From positions 1-64,000 of the forward strand of contig SFKS01000002.1 in NCBI GenBank assembly GCA_004554705.1: a stretch of DNA of 64,000 bases, written 5' to 3'. The notes beneath the pieces were generated by a model, which was not told the DNA's origin, searched no databases, and was given only the letters and a program-made list of their open reading frames with translations. A program made the translations under genes and the position numbers. This document shows positions 43,801-55,900 of the stretch, piece by piece; the stretch's first letter is position 1, and each line of letters opens with the position of its first letter. This stretch comes from Clostridiales bacterium (lineage in GTDB: Bacteria; Bacillota; Clostridia; TANB77; CAG-508).

Positions 43801-46800
43801 ATGCAAAGACAAAAAATTACAATTTATCCATCAAAAATTGAGGATATTAATGCTAATAAAGAAATTTTAGAAATACCTAATCTTGGAAATCCTAAATGTA
43901 TGAAAAGAGGATGTTGTGTTCATCCACGTGATAAAAGATATTATCATTCATGGATGAATTTGAAAGAATTAAAAACAGGTGGTTTAGCTCAGTGTGGGTA
44001 TCCGGCTACTCATAATTGTAATTATAATGTTTATTATGATATTAAAGGATATAGGAATACATGTCCTATTGGTGGGTGTAATGGAACATTTCACACCCCA
44101 GCTTTGCTTAAATTAAGTAATTTTGATTTTAAAGAAAAAGGAATACAAAAAGGAGCTACTATACATAGTATTACTGTTAATTTTGAACATCGTTGTAATG
44201 GTGTTGATGTGGGGAATGGGAGACAACATTATAATTGGGGACCAGATTTCTCCAGTATTAATATAAGCACCCCTCGTATATATTGCGCTAAAGGAAAAGA
44301 TGTTTTAACACATGAATTTATTGGAAATAATCCTCCAGTAAGTAAGAAATTTAAAGGAACGGGAGCAATCTTAATTGGGGATAAACTGACCTCTGATAAT
44401 TTATTAAGTGATGATTTTGGAATTTATATTAGATATGGGCCAAACCTTAGTACAAATCCGGGGATTCTTTTTTTAAAAGGACTTCAAATCATTATTGAGT
44501 TTACGAACATTAAACCAGCTCTTATGGGAACAGATGATAAACAATCTGTATATGTAAATAATTCTAAACACTGTAGTTCAGTTTTAAAACAAACAGTCTT
44601 TGGAGGTTTTATTAATTTTGATGGAACTATTTCTCCGAACACACCTCAAAATGGGTTAGGAAAATATATTAAAGTAGATGAAAAAACACTCCCTAATGGA
44701 GTTACAAAAATTGGGGAAACCTTAGTTAATGAATCATATAAAGAATTCTCTTTTAAGGATAATAGTGAGATAGTTGGAGAAAAGAGGATTAATTATTATT
44801 TAGAAAATTATCCAGAGGTAACAACTTCCGTCCCATTTGATGGAAAAATTTTCCGCAAACCAAAAATCAAAATAGAAAAACAATACTTAAAAGATGATAA
44901 AAACCTTGAATTATATAAAGAAAAAGAAGAATATATTACAGCTTATGATGGATGTTGTGATTATCTTTATATATACTTTGATTCCGTGAAAAACACTCCA
45001 GATTTAAAACTAAATGTTATAGGGGATTCTATTGATAATAATAATATTTTAATAGATAATAATAAAACTGATTTCACTAATATGAAAAAATGGTATAATG
45101 CTGTTGCTCAACAAGATTGTGGAACACATACAGCGTGGATTCAAAGATGTTATATTGGGAAAAATAATGAGGAAATACAAGAAGATATTTCACAGGCGAT
45201 AACTGTAAATTATGAGGTTATAGGACAGCAAATTAAATTTAAAATATTTGATGAGAATAATCCAGAATTAAAATATCCCCAAAATAAAAACCCAAATGAA
45301 CAATATCAAGAAATCAGTATTCAACGTATCGACAATCAACCATTAACAAACGCTATTGTTACCATTTTTGATGAAACTAACCCACAAAAAACCATTGTTG
45401 TGGATGAATCCGGGGAAACGATTTCTTTTAAAAAACAAGAAATAAAAAAGATAAAAATAAATAAATATTACTCCGGAAAATATCACATTAGAGTAGAAGT
45501 TCAAAATCAACAAGGATGTAAACTAACTCCAACGGAAGAGCTTATTACTATTACCCCTAATCATATACAATATCATGATAAAATAACTATTAGAGGAGAA
45601 GATAGTACCAGTTTCGATTATGAGTATCTTGTAGCATGGGAAGGAGACAATATTCATACTCCTATTAATATCAAATCAACAGAAATCGGGAGAACATTTG
45701 ATGATATCCATTTATGTAGTGAAGATGCACAAACTGGTTTATCTGAAATGGGAATAGCCATATTAAAAGTGTCAAACACAACTACAGATGAATTAAAAAA
45801 TATTCGTATAGAATTAAACACATTAAAAGAAGAAGATAACGAAACTATACAAACTACTGACGAATGGGTTACAAGAAGTGGAGTTTTCTATAATTTCTAT
45901 AATAATTTTAATAGTGTTAATAATGATATTATTGATATAGTAGATGTTGAAAATTTAACCCCTGATAATGATTTAACTGGAGAGGAAAATGTATATTTGC
46001 ATATTAAAAAAATACCTCCTAAACAACAATTGCATATTAAAATTCCTTTCGTTAGCACAACTGAAAAACAGGTTTTTTTACAATATTTAATTTTTGAGGA
46101 ACCTCAAACTATTTACCATCTTGATTGTCAAACTCCTCGTTTAAATGATTATATTACTTTAAGTGTTTATGATTCTATTTTAACTTCGTTAGATATTACA
46201 GGGGATAATGATTTATTATTCATGGATAAAGATTCTTGTCCTCAAAAATGCTATAAACATAAAGATGGGGAGAAAAATCCTAATAAACCTTTTGATAATC
46301 CATATGCTCCTTTAACTTATACAATCATGAATATAGATTCAAGTAATTTTGATGATGGGGAGTTAGCTCCATTTGTTATCAAGAATAGTATTGAAATGAA
46401 TGCTTATCGTATATTAGATAAAAATAAAAAGGTTATATATGAGAAAGATGATTCAGGAAATGAGATTTTCTCATCAGATAAAATTAAAGTAGAGAGAGGA
46501 CGTTCCATACAAAAGAAAAGTTTGGAGAATCAACTTATAACTGCTTATGTTAATTATCCACAATTAGATGAAGAAATCATAAAAGGAAGAACAGATAAAA
46601 ATGGAGAAATAACTTTTTATATAAATCTTCCAGATACTTTAGGAGAGAATTATTATACTATAGAGGAGTTATTTGATAATTTTATTCATATAGAATATGC
46701 TGGGAATTTAATATATAATTCTGCTGTTATACAAGGAAATATCACTCCAATTGACACAATATTGAAATATACTGATTTTGTTTATCAAGAACAAAAATAT

Positions 46801-47904
46801 GATTACACACAAAATAATAATATAACAATTAAAAGTGGAGACACATTCAAAATAGTTGGTATTTTCGGATATGAAGATAAAGATACTATTAAATACATAT
46901 ATAATCGCCCATTATATTTGTATAGGAAAATTGATGGAACATGGAGAAAAATACAAACACTAACAACAACCATGTACACAGATGAATCATATAATTTCGA
47001 GATAACAATTAAAAACACTTCAAAGTCAGATAAAAAAATATCTGACATTATGAAAAACATTAGCCTTGTCTCTAAACAAGACACATTATACAACCCATCT
47101 GTAATTAACTACTCTGGGGAAGAAATAACTGATGATAAAAAACAAACAGTATTAAAATATATTGACACATGGGAAAGCTATAAAGCTGGAACTGTAGCTA
47201 TTATAAAAGTAAAATTAGAAGGATATGAGGAAACCATCACTAATGAAATTCTATTTAATGCTCTCATCACCAAACCCGGTGACACAGATAGCATTACCGT
47301 CTATTACAAAATGTGTAACTTAAAAAATTATAACTGTAATATTAAAAAAGATAATTTTGACTTCATTAATAACTGTTTGGAGAACAAAGGCATTTTCTCA
47401 ACCATTTTACAAACTAATTCATATACATTAATCCCAAACCAAATTACACTCCCTGTTTATTGTGGGATTGAAAGTAATTTTGATATTATAGCAAAAATAC
47501 AGTCTAAAGTAATTGAACAAAATTACATTAATGTTTTATATATTAATGTTAATAATAAAATAAAATATAATAAAGATGTTACTATAGATATCAATTTAGG
47601 ACAAGTATTGAACAATAATATGTCATATTTGGGAGATTATACATTTTTATCCATTGAAAACGATGATGGAGATTATGTCATTAATCAAGAATTACAAGAA
47701 AATGGAAATGAAAACATAATTGTCACTTGGAAAATAGGAGATATGGAACCATACACATCATCAAAGGCTATAATAAAAATAAAAGCTGATGATATAGGCT
47801 TATCCGATATTAAAATAATAGGATACGATTATTTACATACAAAAGACTCTACAGAGGAAATCATAGAAGTAGGCAAATCTCCATGTCCGAAAGACTGTGG
47901 ATAA
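43801..47904 (+). CDS. giant adhesin-like baseplate protein, 1367 aa
   Basis: 1367 residues behind GAGGTTTAAA. The N-terminal 120 residues are rich in Cys and His (CMKRGCCVHP, CGYPATHNC, TCPIGGCNGTFH), suggesting metal-bound or disulfide-linked folds. The remainder is a string of beta-sandwich domains with Ig-like patterns (about 480-600 and 900-1050) and near the C-terminus a DUF11-like domain (IIVTWKIGDMEPYTSSKAIIKIKA). It ends CPKDCG. Such Ig/DUF11 strings are typical of methanogen surface adhesins. Probably a fibre or baseplate arm; function inferred. Confidence 0.6.
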   Translation: MQRQKITIYPSKIEDINANKEILEIPNLGNPKCMKRGCCVHPRDKRYYHSWMNLKELKTGGLAQCGYPATHNCNYNVYYDIKGYRNTCPIGGCNGTFHTPALLKLSNFDFKEKGIQKGATIHSITVNFEHRCNGVDVGNGRQHYNWGPDFSSINISTPRIYCAKGKDVLTHEFIGNNPPVSKKFKGTGAILIGDKLTSDNLLSDDFGIYIRYGPNLSTNPGILFLKGLQIIIEFTNIKPALMGTDDKQSVYVNNSKHCSSVLKQTVFGGFINFDGTISPNTPQNGLGKYIKVDEKTLPNGVTKIGETLVNESYKEFSFKDNSEIVGEKRINYYLENYPEVTTSVPFDGKIFRKPKIKIEKQYLKDDKNLELYKEKEEYITAYDGCCDYLYIYFDSVKNTPDLKLNVIGDSIDNNNILIDNNKTDFTNMKKWYNAVAQQDCGTHTAWIQRCYIGKNNEEIQEDISQAITVNYEVIGQQIKFKIFDENNPELKYPQNKNPNEQYQEISIQRIDNQPLTNAIVTIFDETNPQKTIVVDESGETISFKKQEIKKIKINKYYSGKYHIRVEVQNQQGCKLTPTEELITITPNHIQYHDKITIRGEDSTSFDYEYLVAWEGDNIHTPINIKSTEIGRTFDDIHLCSEDAQTGLSEMGIAILKVSNTTTDELKNIRIELNTLKEEDNETIQTTDEWVTRSGVFYNFYNNFNSVNNDIIDIVDVENLTPDNDLTGEENVYLHIKKIPPKQQLHIKIPFVSTTEKQVFLQYLIFEEPQTIYHLDCQTPRLNDYITLSVYDSILTSLDITGDNDLLFMDKDSCPQKCYKHKDGEKNPNKPFDNPYAPLTYTIMNIDSSNFDDGELAPFVIKNSIEMNAYRILDKNKKVIYEKDDSGNEIFSSDKIKVERGRSIQKKSLENQLITAYVNYPQLDEEIIKGRTDKNGEITFYINLPDTLGENYYTIEELFDNFIHIEYAGNLIYNSAVIQGNITPIDTILKYTDFVYQEQKYDYTQNNNITIKSGDTFKIVGIFGYEDKDTIKYIYNRPLYLYRKIDGTWRKIQTLTTTMYTDESYNFEITIKNTSKSDKKISDIMKNISLVSKQDTLYNPSVINYSGEEITDDKKQTVLKYIDTWESYKAGTVAIIKVKLEGYEETITNEILFNALITKPGDTDSITVYYKMCNLKNYNCNIKKDNFDFINNCLENKGIFSTILQTNSYTLIPNQITLPVYCGIESNFDIIAKIQSKVIEQNYINVLYINVNNKIKYNKDVTIDINLGQVLNNNMSYLGDYTFLSIENDDGDYVINQELQENGNENIIVTWKIGDMEPYTSSKAIIKIKADDIGLSDIKIIGYDYLHTKDSTEEIIEVGKSPCPKDCG

Positions 47905-47942
47905 AAATATCCACCTATTTCTTCATTTTCTAAAGGAAAGAA

Positions 47943-47952
47943 TATTTAAAAG
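47943..47952 (+). promoter_or_regulatory. possible internal promoter
   Basis: TATTTAAAAG in the 85-base gap before 47990, with GAATAT repeated three times around it (47941-47970). It shares TATTTAARAG with the two late-type promoters but not their upstream GAAACAAC part. TATA to ATG is about 42 bases. Confidence 0.35.
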
Positions 47953-47989
47953 AATATCCGTCGAATATTTAATCAGTGAGGTAACATGA

Positions 47990-50900
47990 ATGGCTTATTT
48001 TAAAACAGTAGACTTGTATTCGGAAATTATTAACCAGAAAAAACAATTCATCTTCGAGGTTGAACAATCCCAAGATTCTATACTTCCTAATCAATTGTAC
48101 AAATATCAAATTTATTGTAAAAACATTAGTGGAACTTTAATAAAAGATGTTAAAATTCAAATTGCAAATCCAAATTCTATAATCATCGATGAACCAGATT
48201 TAATCCCATATATAGAAATCGGAGATATGGAAGACGGGGAATCAAAATTATTATTTGTATCCAGTAGGTGTACTACAATAGGACAACACTCTGTACACTT
48301 TATATGTTATGGACATACTACTGGAATGTTTTACAAAACATTAACAATAAACTGTTCATATGAAAAATATGTTCCCGAATTAGAACATAAAATCCACATC
48401 TATAACTTTTCTCCATATGAAGATACATATAGATTAGAGAGTAAAAATTATAGTAATAAGGTTACTCAACTACTTAAAAAACAAAAATTACCATATAAAG
48501 CAGGAAAACAACCATTCAATATATCCTCTAACATAGATGAGGGACAATCTTTTTTAAATCAATTATCTGAATGCAAAAACACTAACGAACACGCATACCA
48601 ATATTTAAGTCGAGAAAATTACACAATAAACTTATTAGAAGAATATGTTGGAGAAAACCTTTTTGAATTACTACAAGAAATCAACGAACATTCACAATAT
48701 GTTAATTTCGAACCATTAAGAACTGGGACAAACGAACTCAAAAACGAATTCAAGGAATTTGAATCTAATGGATTTATTAACAAATTTGGTTTATTAAATT
48801 CAGAAATCTTCCACCATATGGGAGTTATTCCCACCTATACATATATGTCTGATTATTTATTCAGATGGGCTCCGTCTAATGAAAACCAGTTATTAAACTT
48901 ATATCCACCGATTAAAGCAATGAACTGGAATACTAAGGCTTGGGCTGGACATATTTTTGAGGTTTTAGAGCATAGTTATGATGAAAAAACTGGAACCGAG
49001 AAAACTAAATTATTGTATACTTTTAAAAATAGGCAAGACGCAGAAACATATGTGAAAAGGACAAAAGAGTATAATGCCTTGGAAAATATTGATAAGTATA
49101 CATATGAGATAAAAGAAAGGTTCTGGGATACTGGAGTATTCTTTATTAATATTCCATTGAAAGATATTCCGAGTAATTTTTTTATTATAGATAATTCGGA
49201 AATTAATGCTCTTATACAGAAAGCAAAACCATATGGAGCTAAATTTTTAATCAGGTATATTGTGGATACAACTTTTGACCATAATTTAGATTTTTATTTA
49301 CATAAAACATATAAACCGTATATTCCTATTGATTTAGGAGATTATGATAAAATAACTTACTTTATACAAAGTTTAAAATACCATGAAATAGAGGAAACAA
49401 ATGAATGTGGAGATATATTAAAAAGTATTAGATTAGTTCCAAGTGGTTTAAGTGCCTATAATGGTTGTAATTTTAATTACAATCTTGATTTTTACTCATC
49501 ATCACCACACCCAACCATTAAAGATGTTTCAGAAAACAATAACTCCATAGATTTAGATATTACCCCAGAATATCTTTTATCTTACCAAAAACAACCAAAA
49601 TCATTAAGTAGAATTAAAGATATAGAAAAATTACTATTCGATTATGATTTCTCAAATATTTCTTTTAAAGAAACAATCAACTTTGAAGATATTAGAAAAA
49701 TCAGTAACGAAGAAGCCGAAGTTACAAACACTGGGCATAAACTATGGATTGATAGTTTAAAGGAAAAAAATAATAACCATCATAAAACATTCAATATTGA
49801 AACAACACAAGATGGAGTAAGACTAATAGAAGAAGGGAAAGATTTTGACCTTTTCAGAGTTTTAATCCCAGAATTATTAAGAGAAACACCAAATTTAGAA
49901 TTTGGAATCTCATTAAAAGATAATACCGGAAAATTACATGGTTTAAGTGTTGAATATGATACACATGTAGGAAAATATTATATAAAGTATGTAACCTCAT
50001 ATAATGATAATTATATATTACAAAAAGATGGATATACAAATCTAAAAAGTATAGGAACAAAAATCCTAAAACATGATGATTTAAACTTATTAAACACTAT
50101 TGTAATGTATTTCGAGAAGGACGATAATTCTGGAGATGATTTTGTTTTTGATTACTTTAATCATATTGTTATTCCATCTCCATCAGAAATTAGTGCTTTT
50201 GTTAGAAACGCTACTAATAAGACTTATATTCTTAATTGGGACCGTATTATCCAATATACTTCTCCATTGAACAATTTGATAACATTTAACACTCCACAAT
50301 TTTTTGAAGCTAATACATATAATGAATATATAAATTTATCCAAAAAAGATACAAATTGGGTTAATTTATACAGAATGGATTCAAAAGAAAATAGTTATAG
50401 TTATATTAAAAATACTGAAAATGATATATTAGGTGTTGATGATATTACTGTGCATTTCGAAAACTTAAATATTCCCGAATCAGCTATAATAGAAAAAATG
50501 TATCTAAAATCAATTATAGAACCTAACACTTTAAAAGAGATTCATTGTTCTTATGGAGTCCAAAATAATTATGTTGTAAATGAAGCTCAAAAAAATATAA
50601 AAGTTTTTGAACCCAACAAAATTGATGGTTTCCATCAAAATGAAGAAGATTCTGATAGTATTTTGTTTAAATTAGATGAAGCAACACTTAATGAAAATAC
50701 TAAATTGATTGAGTTTTGGAATAAAAAATCTATCGAAAATATTATGTTTAATGATGCATTGGACTTATCATTAGATTATCTTGATAATTATGATGATTAT
50801 TTAGAAATTCGTAAACCATATTGGGTTCAGTTATCTGATTTTTCAAATATAGCTTATGATTTTAATTCATTTAAATCATTCTCTTTTATAATAGAGGGGT

Positions 50901-52042
50901 ATAATTCTGGGTCTCCTTTAGATATGATTGTGCAATGTGCTGATTATGTTGATTTAGCTGATTCTTTAACGGTTAAAATTGAATCTGGGTATTTCAAGAA
51001 AAAAATCCAATTACCATATAAGAATAGGTTCCGTTTAGATGAAGTAAAAGTAAGATTTAGGTTTGATGGTAACAATAATCCTGTCTATATTTTTGATAAT
51101 TATATAGAGGTTGATTTTTCTAAAAAACAAGATGGAGAAATTATATATACTGAATCTGACATAATTAACAGTGAGGATAAAAAACTTTTAAATATTAATA
51201 TTTTGAATTCTCAGGAAAAAGCTTATATGTTTAATAATGGTTTGACTGTTAACTTAAGTTTTGATGATTTAAGTCCGGGAGAATTTTATAGGATTTATTC
51301 TGTAGAATTGGTTGTTTTATATAGAAACACTGATAGTAATATTCTTGTAAATAATGCTTTTATGGGAACCAATAGTGAGTATACTAGTTTAATTGGAGAT
51401 AAAAAAGACGCTTATCTTTCTGGGTCTTTTTATGATGATGTTACAACAATGTCTCAATTAAAAAGTGATATGAATGCTGGTGACGATGGTTTTGTTTTAG
51501 AGGATAAAATTTATCAGTCTTTTACTGCTCGTAGTTCTAATATTAGTAGTATTACTGTTTACCCTAATGGTTTTAGGGGAAATCCAAATAGTCTGATTAA
51601 AATTGGAATATATGAAAATCATGGGACAACTCCGGGACAATTAATTAAAGAAATTTATGCTAATGGTTGGAATAAATCTAATGCTCAATTTAAAGATTTA
51701 GATGAGATTAAATATAATATTAATGTTGATAATTTAATTTCTGGACAAATTTATTGGTTTAAAATGGAAGTTGTTAACCCAACAAAGAATAATTATTATC
51801 TCCTTAAATATACCGATAAAAGCATAAAAGGGTTTAAATTATTATATGAGGAAAATAAAAATCTTAAAAATGCTTTTAGTAGTTTAAGCTTTAAAATTAA
51901 TAGTTCAAATATTAAAAAAAGTTTTAATAATCTTCCAGCTATACAGAGTTATTTCCCTAACCCTTTTATCCAAATTGGATTACATAGGGGAGTGGGAGAA
52001 TGTGAAAAGCTGAAAATCGTTAAAGGCAGAGGAGTTAAATAA
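47990..52042 (+). CDS. giant baseplate/fibre protein, 1350 aa
   Basis: 1350 residues, starting after GAGGTAACATGA. The N-terminal 120 residues form a DUF11-like domain (LPNQLYKYQIYCKNISGTLIKDVKIQI...IEIGDMEDGESK), echoing the C-terminal domain of the previous protein. The middle is a long Asn/Lys/Tyr-rich region with no recognised family. Near residues 1150-1290 a lectin-like domain pattern (DKIYQSFTARSSNISSITVYPNGFRGNP...GQIYWFKMEV) suggests carbohydrate binding. Probably a baseplate arm contacting the host. Confidence 0.6.
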   Translation: MAYFKTVDLYSEIINQKKQFIFEVEQSQDSILPNQLYKYQIYCKNISGTLIKDVKIQIANPNSIIIDEPDLIPYIEIGDMEDGESKLLFVSSRCTTIGQHSVHFICYGHTTGMFYKTLTINCSYEKYVPELEHKIHIYNFSPYEDTYRLESKNYSNKVTQLLKKQKLPYKAGKQPFNISSNIDEGQSFLNQLSECKNTNEHAYQYLSRENYTINLLEEYVGENLFELLQEINEHSQYVNFEPLRTGTNELKNEFKEFESNGFINKFGLLNSEIFHHMGVIPTYTYMSDYLFRWAPSNENQLLNLYPPIKAMNWNTKAWAGHIFEVLEHSYDEKTGTEKTKLLYTFKNRQDAETYVKRTKEYNALENIDKYTYEIKERFWDTGVFFINIPLKDIPSNFFIIDNSEINALIQKAKPYGAKFLIRYIVDTTFDHNLDFYLHKTYKPYIPIDLGDYDKITYFIQSLKYHEIEETNECGDILKSIRLVPSGLSAYNGCNFNYNLDFYSSSPHPTIKDVSENNNSIDLDITPEYLLSYQKQPKSLSRIKDIEKLLFDYDFSNISFKETINFEDIRKISNEEAEVTNTGHKLWIDSLKEKNNNHHKTFNIETTQDGVRLIEEGKDFDLFRVLIPELLRETPNLEFGISLKDNTGKLHGLSVEYDTHVGKYYIKYVTSYNDNYILQKDGYTNLKSIGTKILKHDDLNLLNTIVMYFEKDDNSGDDFVFDYFNHIVIPSPSEISAFVRNATNKTYILNWDRIIQYTSPLNNLITFNTPQFFEANTYNEYINLSKKDTNWVNLYRMDSKENSYSYIKNTENDILGVDDITVHFENLNIPESAIIEKMYLKSIIEPNTLKEIHCSYGVQNNYVVNEAQKNIKVFEPNKIDGFHQNEEDSDSILFKLDEATLNENTKLIEFWNKKSIENIMFNDALDLSLDYLDNYDDYLEIRKPYWVQLSDFSNIAYDFNSFKSFSFIIEGYNSGSPLDMIVQCADYVDLADSLTVKIESGYFKKKIQLPYKNRFRLDEVKVRFRFDGNNNPVYIFDNYIEVDFSKKQDGEIIYTESDIINSEDKKLLNINILNSQEKAYMFNNGLTVNLSFDDLSPGEFYRIYSVELVVLYRNTDSNILVNNAFMGTNSEYTSLIGDKKDAYLSGSFYDDVTTMSQLKSDMNAGDDGFVLEDKIYQSFTARSSNISSITVYPNGFRGNPNSLIKIGIYENHGTTPGQLIKEIYANGWNKSNAQFKDLDEIKYNINVDNLISGQIYWFKMEVVNPTKNNYYLLKYTDKSIKGFKLLYEENKNLKNAFSSLSFKINSSNIKKSFNNLPAIQSYFPNPFIQIGLHRGVGECEKLKIVKGRGVK

Positions 52043-52158
52043 TGATACTTAATGTTGATTTAGATAATGAAATGACTGTGAAATTAATTAAAAAAGATAA
52101 AAATGGAAACATTATACAAGAAACAAATAAAGAGGCTGATTTAGATGGTAGTGAGTAG
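52042..52158 (+). CDS. small protein, 38 aa
   Basis: 38 residues (MILNVDLDNEMTVKLI...EADLDGSE). The ATG overlaps the previous stop (TAATG) with GGAG just upstream, and the end overlaps the next gene by 14 bases in another frame. Such tight coupling favours a real short gene. It is acidic and soluble; function unknown. Confidence 0.55.
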   Translation: MILNVDLDNEMTVKLIKKDKNGNIIQETNKEADLDGSE

Positions 52159-52573
52159 TGACCAAATCGTATATATGAATGGGAAAGAAAAAGGTTTACA
52201 AAAACTTTTTTCTCAAGAAAACTTTGGATATTTAGCAATCGGATACAGTGACGACCCTGCTTTTAGTAACGACGACAACAATAATGGTTTTAATGAAATC
52301 AAATTAGCAGACGAGCCAACATACACACGTGTTCCTTTACAATTACAAGGAAACACTATTAAAGATAATGATACTGGAAAAGTTAGTGTAAAATTTACTG
52401 CTGATTTAGATATTGATAATATTCAATACGGAAGCCAAATTAACCAATTAGCTATTGTTGACAGTTCTGACAGTACAGACCCAAACACTGTACATTATGC
52501 AGCTGCCGTATTCCCAAAGTTTACTAAAAATTCTGATATAGCGATAACTTTCCTTATTGAAATGAAAATATAA
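52145..52573 (+). CDS. hypothetical virion protein, 142 aa
   Basis: 142 residues from the ATG at 52145, behind GAGG; a GTG two codons later is an alternative. It is beta-rich (RVPLQLQGNTIKDNDTGKVSVKFTADLDID...INQLAIVD...AAAVFPKFTKNSDIAITFLIEM). The last part resembles short C-terminal domains found on phage tail fibres and appendage proteins. It lies between giant appendage genes and is probably a structural accessory or fibre tip. Confidence 0.6.
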   Translation: MVVSSDQIVYMNGKEKGLQKLFSQENFGYLAIGYSDDPAFSNDDNNNGFNEIKLADEPTYTRVPLQLQGNTIKDNDTGKVSVKFTADLDIDNIQYGSQINQLAIVDSSDSTDPNTVHYAAAVFPKFTKNSDIAITFLIEMKI

Positions 52574-52591
52574 AAAGGTGGTTTGTTTTTT

Positions 52592-52930
52592 ATGGGAATA
52601 CATATTGAAGCACAACATGAGGCAGAATATAATCAAATTAAAGCTAGAGAGAAACAACAAGAAAGCATCAATAAATTAAATGATATTATCCCAGTAGTTA
52701 GCGAAACACAAGATATATTGAATAATGTGGATTTAGAACAAGTATCTGCTGATAATAATATTATCAAAGATGTAGTGGTTCGTAATTTAGAAGAACAAAC
52801 CGATATTGATGAGATTAAAGATGCAGTTGATTCTTTGACAAAAAAAATTAATACTCTTACAAAAAAAATGAATACATTGTTAAAAACTGTTAATGATATA
52901 CATGAAAAGATAAATGATGGTGATAAATAA
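52592..52930 (+). CDS. coiled-coil protein, 112 aa
   Basis: 112 residues from the ATG at 52592, ten bases behind AAGGTGG; an in-frame TTG at 52583 lies too close to that site. Nearly the whole protein is helical. Residues 75-110 have clear heptads (DSLTKKINTLTKKMNTLLKT) that would form a coiled coil, probably a trimer linking appendages. Its stop overlaps the next ATG by one base. Confidence 0.6.
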   Translation: MGIHIEAQHEAEYNQIKAREKQQESINKLNDIIPVVSETQDILNNVDLEQVSADNNIIKDVVVRNLEEQTDIDEIKDAVDSLTKKINTLTKKMNTLLKTVNDIHEKINDGDK

Positions 52931-55900
52931 TGCCTTCTTATTATAATAGGGTTATTGGGCGTTTAAGACCCGGAGCAATAGCTGATGCTGATGATATTAA
53001 TATGATACAGACTAATGTGTCTGATGCTCTAAGGGCTGTTATCAATGACCATCATCAAAACGATGCATTCATTTTAGGAGAAGATAAAAATGCTTTTTTA
53101 TTATCTCCTGCCCCTAAACGTTCTGGACGTTATATCGACACTATGAATTTAGTTGATAAAGATAGAGAAAAATGGTTATCCATTAGAAGATATGGATACC
53201 GTCAAAAAATTAAAAAAAGTAAAACTTCCTTATATAGTATTATAGCTAAATTTAGAAATACAAGTAAAAAACCAGTTACTGTTTGGTGTGAGTTAAGAGA
53301 TGATACTGATTTTTTATTGAAAAGAACTAGTTTTGAGTTACCAGCAAATACTTTAGCAAGTGAATTTGAAATTGTTTTTGATGAAACTTTTTGTAGTACT
53401 GCTCCGGGATTATCACATAAAGAGATTGAACCTTTCGATACAAAATATATGGCTCCACCTAAAAATCAAGAATCATTTGATGATGGAGTAGACCATACTA
53501 ATGAAATGAATGTGAATAATTTTACTGTCGGTGCCAGTGAACTATATTTCGTTATTAAACCATTAAATATTAATCAATACGATGTTTCTGTCAATGGAGA
53601 TGAGGATGAAATCATTAATGATGATACTTTTGCTGTATTGGCTGATAGAGACGGGAATTATGGTAAACTATTAGAGCAAACTGGGAACGATGGTTTGTAT
53701 TATGATGAAACAGCATATGATTTGCACTTTAGAGATGTTTACGCTAATAGCTCAACTTATCTTTGTGAAATGGGGGAAGCTGTGATTGATGGGCAAAAAG
53801 TAAAATGTATGGATACTCATATTAGTATTGATGGGGCAAGTGAGTTTGGAAATGTTAAAACATATGTTTATATGGATGTTGATGGGCATTTAAAGGCAAT
53901 TAATTCTAAAGCTTATATGGAGGATAATGAAGCTGATTTAACAGTACCTCTGCCCGGTGGTATGCTTCTTATTGGTATTATCACTACTTATTTAAATGAT
54001 AATAAAGCTCCAACCATTAATCAAGATGATACATCTTTACATGTTAGAATGCGTAGCCATCATGAAAGATTAAGAAGATTAGAGAAAGAATTATCTTATA
54101 CTAAAGATATAGCGTTCCCTCCTCGTTTAAAATATACATTAACTGGTGAGGATATTGTTGATAGTACTCCAGAGAAAGGTTATAATAGTTTAAATATTGA
54201 AACTAATATGCCGGATAATACTAATGGTACTAAAAATGCTAATGAAATTGAAGGAAGTAAGTTTTATTTAACTACTGATTCTCAAGGAAATTTCGTTATT
54301 AGAACATCTAGTGCAGAAGTAATCACAATTCCCGTAACTTTACTTGGAGAGAAATCTGTTAGTGTAGATACCACAGACAAAGATGAAAAGAAAACAGATG
54401 AAAAGAAAACAGATGAAAAAGAAAAGAAAACTGAAACTGTAGTATCTCAAGAGAATATTCTCACAAAAGAGGAATTAAAAGGAGAGGAAGCTGTAAAACA
54501 TATTACAGAAAATGTTAATATGGAGGTTGATGGAGAAAAAGGAATAGTTAAATTAAAAAATAATAATAATGCTTCTGGAGTAGGTATGACAGATGAAGAA
54601 GCTAAAGCTACTACTTTCAATCCATGGGATGATGATGCCTCAAATAGACCGAAAAATAAAGATATTACTCCTACAGAGAGAGAATATTCTGTTACAAAAG
54701 GGAAAAATGGAAAAAATGATTGGTCGAGTGAATTCCCAGCAATGACCTTCTATACTGATACAGATTATAAATTAGATGGAATACATATTCCTATAACTAA
54801 ATTTAAAAATTGTGATTCAATAAAATTTGTAATTTGGAAAAGACAAGGACCAAACAATAAAACAAACACCGTATGGTTAGAGAAAAAAGTCTACACCAGT
54901 AAAGACTTTTCACTAGAAAATGCTAAAGAAAAAGATGGATATCAAATCATGGAAGATGGGTTCACCATTAAAATCGAAGATGGTTTAAACTTACCTAAAG
55001 GACAATATGTAATAGTATGTATACATACTCCGAAAGAAGGTACTGGGTCATGTTATGTGGAAACATATAAACCGGATAATCCTAAAGATTTCTGTATCAG
55101 ATATTATGGTGCAGGAGATGCATCTCACTTTTTATTAAAAGAAAGATATTTAGAAATTTGGTATAATAGTGCTACTTTTACTGGAACAGAGAAAAAATAC
55201 AGTAAAGAAGGACATATTATTAGTGGAACAGTCACATATGAAAACAAAGAACCAATTACTAAAATTTTAGCTACAGGAAACATTCAGGTTCCAGAAAAAT
55301 GTGAATATCATTTATATGCAGATACTGGAGGAGGTTGGCAAGAATTAAAACTTGATAAATCTACCGCTATTACTGGTGGAGGAATCTCATTCAGATGGAA
55401 ACTTGAGTTTAAAGGAGATTCAGACACTCCAGTCTTATCTTATAGTGATGAAAAGAAATATGCCCTTAATTTCACATTAACCAGAAAACAGTCTAATGTT
55501 GGTGCAGGATATTCTGATGAAAATGTTTGTGTTACTAGTAAAACTATTAATGGTAATACTATACTCAAAGAATATATGGGTAATCCTAATTTAAAGACTG
55601 ATAAATTTAGTAATTGGGAGTTTGCTCGTATTTGGGCTACCGATAACCCATCTAATAAAATGATTGTTGATATAGCTGGGTCTGATACACAAGCTTATAT
55701 TAAAAACGATACTATCGTAACAGATAAATACACAATTCCATCTCAAGAATCAACTTTCGATATATTCTCTTTATATTATTGTGATTTAACATTAGATGAT
55801 TTTTCAAAAACAAGTGTAGATTATAGTCATTATGATGCTACTACAGAATATGATGAGCATAATTTACGTTTAAAACTTGATTATGATTATTCATATAATG